Source: CG2-30-40-21 sp043806395 (GTDB lineage: Bacteria > UBA9089 > CG2-30-40-21). Taken from it: a DNA stretch of 6,240 bases. Positions 1-4,943 of this stretch are shown piece after piece (position 1 is the stretch's first letter; each line of letters starts with the position of its first letter). Location of the stretch: contig JAZDHC010000138.1 in NCBI GenBank assembly GCA_043806395.1, positions 1 through 6,240 of the forward strand. The letters are read 5' to 3'. The notes beneath the pieces are model-generated. The model worked only from the letters and a program-made list of their open reading frames with translations. It made no database searches and was not told where the DNA came from. The position numbers and the translations under genes are program-made.

Positions 1-20
1 TTTCTAAGGGGGAATTAGGG
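1..20 (+). repeat. Truncated copy of the CCCCCTT/AAGGGGG hairpin repeat
   Basis: The window opens with TTTCTAAGGGGGAATTAGGG, which matches the right half of the hairpin repeat seen complete near 6175-6208 (TTTTCTAAGGGGGAAT). The left arm would lie before the window. It is called on similarity to the three complete copies in this window. Confidence 0.6.
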
Positions 21-54
21 AAATGCAGCCATCCATGCTTGTTTAGTTTGTTAC

Positions 55-84
55 CTAAACACCCACAGTCTAAACACCTACAGC
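55..84. repeat. Two-copy 15-bp direct repeat
   Basis: CTAAACACCCACAGT (55-69) is followed immediately by CTAAACACCTACAGC (70-84), 13 of 15 bases identical. The first copy also starts with CTAAACA, which is the inverse of TGTTTAG at 40-46, giving a small 7-bp dyad with an 8-base loop. No function is evident; it is part of the repeat-rich, gene-free stretch before the first promoter. Confidence 0.6.
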
Positions 85-88
85 CTAT

Positions 89-132
89 TTTGTCCCTCCT
101 GATTTGGGCATGGTTCAAATCAGGAGGACAAA
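89..132. repeat. Long hairpin-forming inverted repeat
   Basis: CCTCCTGATTTG (95-106) pairs perfectly with CAAATCAGGAGG (116-127) across a 9-base loop. After one unpaired C the stem continues with TTTGTC (89-94) against GACAAA (127-132), sharing the boundary G. There is no T-run after the stem, so it does not look like an intrinsic terminator. The bases 106-123 in and after its loop are repeated in inverse orientation at 249-266, so this looks like a member of a dispersed repeat family. Confidence 0.6.
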
Positions 133-164
133 TTGAGCAAGCAAGCAAGTATCTATGTTTCCTT

Positions 165-198
165 AATTCCCCCTTAAAAAAGGGGGTTAGGGGGTTGT
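165..198 (-). repeat. CCCCCTT/AAGGGGG hairpin repeat, reverse copy
   Basis: CCCCCTT (169-175) and AAGGGGG (180-186) form a 7-bp stem around AAAA, followed by TTAGGGGGTTGT. Read on the minus strand it matches the copies at 418-450 and 6175-6208 over the whole unit (ACAACCCCCTAACCCCC, then the hairpin, then GGAATT). It is one of four copies in this window, so it is a genuine dispersed repeat and not chance symmetry. Confidence 0.85.
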
Positions 199-235
199 TC
201 TTCTCTGTATCATCTGTGACCCTGCGGTGAACAAT

Positions 236-267
236 TTTGAACCATGCCCTGATTTGAACCATGCCCT
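236..267. repeat. 17-bp tandem TTTGAACCATGCCCTGA, two copies
   Basis: TTTGAACCATGCCCT occurs at 236-250 and again at 253-267, a 17-bp period. The 18 bases 249-266 (CTGATTTGAACCATGCCC) are the exact reverse complement of 106-123, so the same unit occurs three times in 160 bases, one inverted. The tandem ends 30 bases before the inferred promoter of the TMTC-like gene, so it could be a regulator-binding site, but a mobile-repeat remnant is equally likely. Confidence 0.7.
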
Positions 268-296
268 ACTTTGTAATCGATCGGTTACATTATTGA

Positions 297-326
297 TTGA
301 CATATCCGCAAGTAATATGTTACAAT
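297..326 (+). promoter_or_regulatory. Sigma-70-type promoter of the TMTC-like gene
   Basis: A perfect TTGACA (-35, 297-302) and TACAAT (-10, 321-326; five of six consensus bases) are separated by 18 bases. Transcription would start near 333, leaving a leader of about 30 bases with the ribosome site at 353-358. The position directly before the chosen start codon supports the call. Confidence 0.65.
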
Positions 327-352
327 CTGTATTGCTTACAACTACACCAAAC

Positions 353-358
353 AAGGAG
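353..358 (+). promoter_or_regulatory. Ribosome binding site that fixes the start at 365
   Basis: AAGGAG lies 6 bases before the ATG at 365. The open frame extends upstream to a GTG at 227, but that start lies in repeat DNA, lacks a Shine-Dalgarno site and precedes the inferred promoter, so 365 is preferred. Confidence 0.85.
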
Positions 359-364
359 CCACAA

Positions 365-2380
365 ATGTCCAAAAAAATAAAAACCAAGTCACCAGTATCC
401 AAAACACCAGAGAATAACAACCCCCTGACCCCCTTTATTAAGGGGGAATTTTGGCATCACCTCAACCCATTCGATACCACCAACCCCAACTATCGTACCA
501 TATCCCTCATCCTCCTTGCAGCCATAGCCATCCTCACCTCCCTCAACACCCTCTGGGGTGAGTTTGTTTATGATGATAACATGACCATCTTGGAGGATGC
601 GAGGATTCAGGATTGGCATCAGATATTTCATTGGACACCAAGGCATATCAGAACCATCACCTACATTATTGACTACCATTTCTGGGGATTAAACCCATTT
701 GGATTTCACCTGACCAATCTTATCCTGCATGTGGTATGTTGCTTATTACTCTTCGTGCTTGTCAATATCATCTTCAAAAAGCCGCAGATTGCCTTGTTCA
801 CCAGTCTGTTATTTGCCACACACCCAGTTCATAGCGAGGCTGTGTCTGTCATATCACATCGCAAGGATCTATTGGCAATGTTTTTCTATTGTCTTACCTT
901 TATACTTTATCTACGCGGCACAGCAACTACATCCCTCAAAAAACTCTCCACTCTCCACTCTCCACTCTCCACTTTTTACTTTGCCTTCTCAGCCATCTCC
1001 TATTTTCTTGCCATGTTCTCCAAAGAGGTGGCTGCGGTCAGCCTGCCCATCACTATATGCCTTTACCATTTCCTGTTTGAACCATCCAAAACAACCGGTA
1101 TCCTCAAGAAATATTGGCTGTACTGGACAGCAGGCTTTATCCTCATCATCGCTTTCTTCATCAAGCTCAATGTGCTGAGCAGGGCATTTAATCCCAAGAA
1201 CATGCTCATGGTGACTAATAACGCCACCACCGAATATCTGCCGGTTTTCTACACTATGCTCAAATCATTTCTCACCTATCTCAGGCTACTTGTATTCCCC
1301 TGCAATCTCTCCATGAACTACGAGGTGCCAATATCCACCAGTTTGTTTGAGCCAGGGGTTCTGATTGGGGCATTAGCGTTAATAGCCATCATCACCTTCT
1401 GGATAACCACATACCGTAAATTGCCCGGTATCTGCTTTGCCATTGCCTGGTTTATTGTGGGCTGGCTGCCAACATCTAATATTCTGCCGCTGGTACAATT
1501 TTTTGTAGCTGAACGATTTATGTATATCCCCTCCGTTGGGTTCTGCCTGCTCTTAGCCATTGGGCTCAATCAATTATCTGGGCAAAAAACAACCTTAATA
1601 CTACTTGCCGTTATTATTGCCATTTACACCCCATTATCCATCAAACGCAATGCTGATTGGAACAACATGTATTCCCTTCGTTTTGACTGGTGTCAAAAGA
1701 TATTGGCAAAGGACCCAAACTCTATTGATGCTCATTTCAGGTTGGGGATTATCTATTCCACCAAAAAGCAACATGATCAGGCTATCGCTGAATTCAAAAG
1801 GATAATCGAAATCAGCCAAAATCATGCAGAAGCATACAACTGTCTGGCAATCGAATATCAAGACACCAGCCAATACAAGCTGGCCATGGATACATACAAA
1901 AAACTCCTTGATATCGTGCCGTATCCTGCCAAGATCCATAGCAACATGGGCATACTCTATGAAAAGCAAGGGCTTTATAATCAGGCTATGGCTGAGTATA
2001 AACTGGCTATTATCATTGACCCAAGCATGGTCACCTCATATAATAATCTGGGGCTCATCTATGAAAAGCAAAAAATGTATACTACAGCCATTTCCAACTA
2101 CCAGAAATCAATCGCAATAGATTCTTCCTACAGCAAGGGCTACGAAAACCTTGCCCGGGTATATGCCAACCTCGGAAAAATAAATGAAGCCCTTCCCTAC
2201 GCCAAAAAAGCAATACAGGTTAGCCCCTCAGCATTTAATCACGCCAACCTGTCCTGCCTCTATTATAAAAATGGACAGCTGGGTGAGGCGGAAAAAGAAA
2301 TAAGAACAGCCATCGGGCTTGAGCCTGCAAACAAAACCTATCCCCTGATATTGAAAAAGATACAAATATCCTTACAATAA
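365..2380 (+). CDS. TMTC-like multi-pass membrane protein with C-terminal TPR repeats (putative GT-C glycosyltransferase)
   Basis: Protein of 671 residues. Residues about 45-425 are hydrophobic, with roughly 10-12 membrane segments. An acidic pair, YDD (69-71), lies after the first segment, where GT-C glycosyltransferases carry their catalytic acidic residues. Further hallmarks are HPVHSE (153-158), HRKDLL (165-170), GWLPTSNILPL (366-376) and AERFMYIPSVGF (382-393); together these resemble the DUF1736/TMTC family. Residues about 453-655 form about six 34-residue TPRs, for example PAKIHSNMGILYEKQG (521-536) and SMVTSYNNLGLIYEKQ (554-569). Eukaryotic TMTCs transfer mannose to proteins from dolichol-phosphate mannose. 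A polyprenyl-phosphate sugar donor here is inference, and the acceptor is unknown. Two oddities: residues 18-29 are encoded by a dispersed hairpin repeat, and 193-203 by a 7-bp tandem repeat. The coding strand is C-rich, unlike the genes downstream. The family is fairly sure, the activity is not. Confidence 0.85.
   Translation: MSKKIKTKSPVSKTPENNNPLTPFIKGEFWHHLNPFDTTNPNYRTISLILLAAIAILTSLNTLWGEFVYDDNMTILEDARIQDWHQIFHWTPRHIRTITYIIDYHFWGLNPFGFHLTNLILHVVCCLLLFVLVNIIFKKPQIALFTSLLFATHPVHSEAVSVISHRKDLLAMFFYCLTFILYLRGTATTSLKKLSTLHSPLSTFYFAFSAISYFLAMFSKEVAAVSLPITICLYHFLFEPSKTTGILKKYWLYWTAGFILIIAFFIKLNVLSRAFNPKNMLMVTNNATTEYLPVFYTMLKSFLTYLRLLVFPCNLSMNYEVPISTSLFEPGVLIGALALIAIITFWITTYRKLPGICFAIAWFIVGWLPTSNILPLVQFFVAERFMYIPSVGFCLLLAIGLNQLSGQKTTLILLAVIIAIYTPLSIKRNADWNNMYSLRFDWCQKILAKDPNSIDAHFRLGIIYSTKKQHDQAIAEFKRIIEISQNHAEAYNCLAIEYQDTSQYKLAMDTYKKLLDIVPYPAKIHSNMGILYEKQGLYNQAMAEYKLAIIIDPSMVTSYNNLGLIYEKQKMYTTAISNYQKSIAIDSSYSKGYENLARVYANLGKINEALPYAKKAIQVSPSAFNHANLSCLYYKNGQLGEAEKEIRTAIGLEPANKTYPLILKKIQISLQ
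418..450 (+). repeat. CCCCCTT/AAGGGGG hairpin repeat inside the coding region
   Basis: CCCCCTT (429-435) and AAGGGGG (440-446) flank TATT, preceded by CAACCCCCTGA. This is the same unit as at 165-198 and 6175-6208. Here it lies in frame within the TMTC-like gene and encodes residues 18-29 (NNPLTPFIKGEF), a hydrophilic N-terminal stretch before the first membrane segment, where extra residues are likely tolerated. Confidence 0.85.
943..970 (+). repeat. Four-unit heptanucleotide repeat (ACTCTCC)x4 inside the coding region
   Basis: Four exact copies of ACTCTCC run from 943 to 970, followed by a partial ACT. They encode LSTLHSPLST (residues 194-203), a polar loop between two membrane segments. 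Because the unit is 7 bp, gain or loss of one copy would shift the reading frame and truncate the protein; three copies restore the frame. Confidence 0.85.
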
Positions 2381-2460
2381 ATTCAAGCAATTTCTATGCC
2401 AATGTTTTTCGTGCAAAATTGCCATATTATCATGTAATTATCACCCATAAAGCATGGTGG

Positions 2461-2510
2461 TGTCCAATTATTGTTTGTAGGCGATTGTTTGCATGTTCAA
2501 TAATTGGACA
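2461..2510. repeat. Left 13-bp inverted repeat TGTCCAATTATTG
   Basis: TGTCCAATTATTG (2461-2473) pairs perfectly with CAATAATTGGACA (2498-2510) around a 24-base loop. No T-run follows, so it is not a terminator for the TMTC-like gene that ends 80 bases upstream. It could be a hairpin repeat or a divided protein-binding dyad. Confidence 0.8.
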
Positions 2511-2519
2511 GTGGAAACC

Positions 2520-2629
2520 CGTAGGGGCAGACCTATGTGTCTGCCCTATGTATGTGCTCTGACAATGGCAATGACCTATGCAACGACAAGGGCACACACA
2601 AAGGGCGTACACATAGGTCTGCCCCTACG
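2520..2629. repeat. GTAGGGGCAGACC palindromic dispersed repeat
   Basis: GTAGGGGCAGACCTATGTGT (2521-2540) is the exact reverse complement of 2609-2628; one further base pair (2520 C with 2629 G) makes 21 bp. Further in, GCCCT (2543-2547) can pair with AGGGC (2602-2606). From memory, this family is widespread in environmental bacterial genomes, where its spurious translation gives peptides such as THRSAPT; that peptide appears in both strands here. The trinucleotide ACC flanks both ends (2517-2519 and 2630-2632), a possible but very short target duplication. Confidence 0.85.
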
Positions 2630-2636
2630 ACCGACA

Positions 2637-2673
2637 TGTCCAACTATTGTACAAATAGTCCAATAATTGGACA
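2637..2673. repeat. Right inverted repeat TGTCCAACTATTG with embedded palindrome
   Basis: TGTCCAACTATTG (2637-2649) pairs with CAATAATTGGACA (2661-2673) at 12 of 13 positions around an 11-base loop. The 15 bases GTCCAATAATTGGAC (2658-2672) are in addition a near-perfect palindrome with 7-bp arms around a central A. The same arms form the left hairpin at 2461-2510. Confidence 0.75.
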
Positions 2674-2782
2674 CACCTGTCCTGTGGCATTGTGGTATTG
2701 TCCAATCGTATTTGTCCTGCACTAAGCAGCCTATTCCTGCAACCTGCTATTTACAAAAATGTTAGCCTTCCTCCCCCTTGTG

Positions 2783-2800
2783 CTGGCATGAAACTTGCTT
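2783..2800 (+). promoter_or_regulatory. Sigma-54 (-24/-12) promoter of the dehydrogenase/radical SAM operon
   Basis: CTGGCATGAAACTTGCTT matches the RpoN consensus YTGGCACG-N4-TTGCW with a single deviation (T for C at the seventh base). The invariant GG (2785-2786) and GC (2797-2798) are separated by exactly 10 bases. Transcription would start near 2810, 12 bases before the ribosome site of the dehydrogenase gene. No better sigma-70 element is visible nearby. Sigma-54 promoters need an activator bound upstream; the TGTCCAAT dyads at 2637-2706 lie at a suitable distance. Confidence 0.6.
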
Positions 2801-2821
2801 ATATTTATAGTTTATCACCCT

Positions 2822-2826
2822 GGAGG
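2822..2826 (+). promoter_or_regulatory. Ribosome binding site that selects a TTG start
   Basis: GGAGG lies 8 bases before the TTG at 2835. The first in-frame ATG at 2850 is 23 bases away, too far for this site, so the TTG start is preferred. Confidence 0.75.
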
Positions 2827-2834
2827 TATTTTTC

Positions 2835-3770
2835 TTGAAAATCGCCCTGATGATTGGCAACAATGCATGGTTACAGCAGATAATGATACGAGAGTTTCAA
2901 TGTTTTTGTGATGAGGCAATAGAGGTTATAGATATTTCTGTCCCTTTGACTAAGCGGATAGAGGCTGATGTGCTTATCTGCTGGAAGGCATCTGAGGAAT
3001 TGATTAAAAATGCTAAGGGTTTGAAATTGATACAGGTGTGGGGGGCAGGCATTGATCAGATAGATATGAAGGCAGCTCAGGAAAGAAATATCATTGTCTG
3101 CAATACTAAGGGGGCAATGGCTAATGCCATGGCAGAGTATGTTCTTATGCAGATCTTAGTCTGGGAAAGGGATCTGCTTTATTGGAACAAGCTTGCTCAT
3201 GCAGGTGATTGGGATTGGGGGGAAAGAAATTCTAATCCATTTGTTGAATTAAATGAACGGTCTCTGGGTATAATTGGGATGGGGATGATTGGCACAAAGG
3301 TGGCATCAATGGCAGCTAATTTGGGCTTGAGGGTTTATGCTATTACCAAAAATCCCTCAAAGGTAGAAAAGAAACTGAAAAAGCAGCTTTATTCTCTTGG
3401 TGGATTAGAGAAAATGGAAGAGGTGGTGGCAAGTGTGGATTATCTATCCCTGCATCTTCCATTAACAGAGGAAACACGACACCTGGTCAATGCTAAGTGG
3501 TTGCAGCAGATGAAGCCAAACTCAGTACTGATAAACACATCTCGTGGGGCTATTATTGATGAAGCAGCATTGGCAATGGTCCTAAAAGACAGACGAATTC
3601 GCGGGGCATCATTGGATGTTTTGGAAAATGAGCCAATCTCTTCGGACAATCCTCTCAAAGAGATTGAAAATCTCATACTTACCTGCCATCAGGCAGGGTA
3701 CACCACCAGAACAATAAAAAATACCCTGGAGATAATTAAAAAGAATATAGGTCATATATGTCCTATATGA
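2835..3770 (+). CDS. D-isomer-specific 2-hydroxyacid dehydrogenase, NAD(P)-dependent
   Basis: Protein of 311 residues, the usual length for this family, which interconverts a 2-keto acid and a D-2-hydroxy acid in the cytoplasm using NAD(P)H. The substrate-binding half carries VWGAGIDQID (68-77). The Rossmann glycine motif is GMGMIG (148-153). The catalytic set is complete: Arg237 in NTSRGAIID, Glu266 in DVLENEP and His285 in CHQAG. After the glycine motif the second beta strand ends in AITKNPSK (169-176). The acidic residue usual for NAD binding is missing and lysines are present, so NADPH use is plausible. The substrate cannot be named; phosphoglycerate dehydrogenase-like and glyoxylate/hydroxypyruvate reductase-like enzymes share these motifs. 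It starts with TTG and is the first gene after a sigma-54-type promoter. Only 33 bases separate it from the radical SAM gene, so they are likely co-transcribed. Its last residues, IGHICPI, and its stop come from a 9-bp tandem repeat. Confidence 0.9.
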   Translation: MKIALMIGNNAWLQQIMIREFQCFCDEAIEVIDISVPLTKRIEADVLICWKASEELIKNAKGLKLIQVWGAGIDQIDMKAAQERNIIVCNTKGAMANAMAEYVLMQILVWERDLLYWNKLAHAGDWDWGERNSNPFVELNERSLGIIGMGMIGTKVASMAANLGLRVYAITKNPSKVEKKLKKQLYSLGGLEKMEEVVASVDYLSLHLPLTEETRHLVNAKWLQQMKPNSVLINTSRGAIIDEAALAMVLKDRRIRGASLDVLENEPISSDNPLKEIENLILTCHQAGYTTRTIKNTLEIIKKNIGHICPI

Positions 3771-3785
3771 CTTATATGACCTATA
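3746..3785. repeat. 9-bp TATATGAC(C/T) tandem repeat with 13-bp dyad at the gene junction
   Basis: Three 9-bp units run from 3755 to 3781: TATATGTCC, TATATGACT and TATATGACC. The whole also forms a perfect inverted repeat, TATAGGTCATATA (3746-3758) with TATATGACCTATA (3773-3785), loop 14 bases. It overlaps the last seven codons and stop of the dehydrogenase and ends 7 bases before the AAGGAG (3793-3798) of the next gene. It could therefore influence translation of the first radical SAM gene or processing between the two. No T-run follows, so a terminator is unlikely. Confidence 0.8.
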
Positions 3786-3803
3786 ATAATTTAAGGAGAA
3801 AAA

Positions 3804-4943
3804 ATGACATTAACTAAGACTACTCAAAAAATCGTGACCGTTGGCTGGACATACACCTCAAAGTGCAACCTGAATTGTGTTCATTGCTACAATTCCAGCA
3901 GTATTAATCATCAAGCCGGTGAGATGCCTTTGGATGATGCCATGGGGGTATTGCAGAGGCTACGGGATTATGGGGTGGAGGATATAAATTATGGTGGTGG
4001 TGAAAACACCATGGTTCCTCAATTCTGGGCAATTGCCAGATACGCCAAAAAGCTTGGTTTTCATCAGTCATTAACCACTAATGGGACCCTTATGGACGAG
4101 GCCATGGCAAATGATTGTGCGGAATTGTTTGATGATGTGGGGGTATCAATAGACTTCCATCAAGCAATGGATAATGATAAGTTCAGGCTTTCTATGGGTG
4201 GTGGAACATTTACCAAGGCTGTTCATGCAGCAAAACTCCTTGTTGATCGCAAGGTAAATATAGAGGTAGTGATGTGTCTTAATCGACTCAATTGCAAGCC
4301 TGAAACCCTGCAAGGCATGATTGAGATGTGTGAGGGGCTGGGTGTTGGCTCTTTGCGAATGAATACCTTCAGACCTGTTGGCAGGGGTGAATATGATACC
4401 AGATTAACCATGAATCCACAGGAATTAGAGGAGGCATACAGGTTCTTTTTTGATAAGATGTCTGCAAAAAGTACCAGAATCACCACACCAGATCCATTAT
4501 TTTCTCTTCTCGGTGGGCAATATATGACTGATACTGGTTGTCCGTGCGGCAAGACATCCATGAGGATTCAAAGCAATGGGGATGTTACCCCATGTGTTTT
4601 TATGCCGCTTTCTGCCGGGAATATCTTAAGGGATTCCATTGACGATATACAAAATTCTGAATTGTTTCAGAGATTTCAGCATCAGGAGCCAACCGGTAAA
4701 TGCAGCATCTGCCCAAGATGGAACATTTGCAAAGGTGGATGTATTGGACGCAAATGGGCATTAAATGGGTCATTTGATGGGCCGGATCCATTGTGCTGGT
4801 GGGAGCCTGGCATGGCCGTGGGTATCCTTCCAGAGCTTGTCAATTCTGGGAATTATAATATTCATGAACGATACCTTTGTACATTTTATTTTCCTATATC
4901 GCAAAGGGAAGAGGCAGCACCTCTGGCAATGGCATACAGATGA
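3804..4943 (+). CDS. Radical SAM/SPASM domain protein (first of a pair)
   Basis: Protein of 379 residues starting at an ATG with AAGGAG 5 bases upstream. The radical SAM cluster motif is CNLNCVHC (Cys21, 25, 28), which binds the 4Fe-4S that cleaves S-adenosylmethionine. The usual GGEP methionine-binding motif appears as GGGENT (64-69). Further barrel strands include TTNGT (91-95) and VSIDF (114-118). The C-terminal SPASM domain is complete: Cys248, then GDVTPC ending at Cys264, then CSICPRWNICKGGC (Cys300, 303, 309, 313; spacing CX2CX5CX3C) and Cys331, expected to hold two auxiliary 4Fe-4S clusters. Family members make thioether or C-C crosslinks in peptides, act as sulfatase maturases, or build cofactors. 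Neither a precursor peptide nor a sulfatase gene is seen nearby, so the substrate is unknown. About 48 residues follow the last SPASM cysteine. The gene overlaps the next one by 4 bases. Confidence 0.9.
   Translation: MTLTKTTQKIVTVGWTYTSKCNLNCVHCYNSSSINHQAGEMPLDDAMGVLQRLRDYGVEDINYGGGENTMVPQFWAIARYAKKLGFHQSLTTNGTLMDEAMANDCAELFDDVGVSIDFHQAMDNDKFRLSMGGGTFTKAVHAAKLLVDRKVNIEVVMCLNRLNCKPETLQGMIEMCEGLGVGSLRMNTFRPVGRGEYDTRLTMNPQELEEAYRFFFDKMSAKSTRITTPDPLFSLLGGQYMTDTGCPCGKTSMRIQSNGDVTPCVFMPLSAGNILRDSIDDIQNSELFQRFQHQEPTGKCSICPRWNICKGGCIGRKWALNGSFDGPDPLCWWEPGMAVGILPELVNSGNYNIHERYLCTFYFPISQREEAAPLAMAYR

Larger units (their letters stand above)
2460..2674. repeat. Composite nested inverted-repeat element in the intergenic region
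   Basis: The outer ends GTGTCCAATTATTG (2460-2473) and CAATAATTGGACAC (2661-2674) are perfect 14-bp inverted repeats. Inside are two short hairpins built of the same arms (2461-2510 and 2637-2673) on either side of a long central palindrome (2520-2629). There is no transposase or credible coding frame, so it resembles a MITE-like or repeat-in-repeat structure. It occupies about half of the 454-base stretch 2381-2834 that has no gene; 2381-2459 and 2675-2782 show nothing I can name, apart from one TGTCCAAT at 2699-2706 region. Confidence 0.7.

Noticed and set aside
227..364. N-terminal extension of the TMTC-like frame from a GTG at 227
   Set aside because: It runs through repeat DNA and the inferred promoter, has no ribosome site, and the ATG at 365 has a good AAGGAG at 6 bases.
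39..679. Small frames on both strands in the first 700 bases (e.g. 39-230 +, 187-420 -, 389-679 -)
   Set aside because: They consist of hairpin-repeat translations (PLKKGVRGLF-like) or antisense of the real gene, and lack ribosome sites.
729..1178. 149-codon frame inside the TMTC-like gene
   Set aside because: It is an out-of-frame shadow: Ser/Cys-rich sequence from pyrimidine-rich DNA, while the overlapping frame has clear family motifs.
2387..2422. Terminator after the TMTC-like gene (GCAATTT/AAATTGC)
   Set aside because: Only 7 AT-rich pairs with a 22-base loop and no T-run after it.
2460..2710. CRISPR array suggested by repeated TGTCCAAT
   Set aside because: The units are too short, alternate in orientation and have irregular spacing; no cas genes are present.
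2430..2725. Small frames on both strands containing THRSAPT
   Set aside because: They are translations of the palindromic repeat arms, without ribosome sites or protein-like composition outside the repeat.
3755..3781. Iteron-type replication origin
   Set aside because: Only three 9-bp units, overlapping a gene end, with no replication gene nearby.
4877..4939. Upstream TTG start for the second radical SAM gene
   Set aside because: The extra 21 residues lie within the preceding gene, show no family features and have no Shine-Dalgarno site; the ATGA overlap at 4940 is the more natural start.
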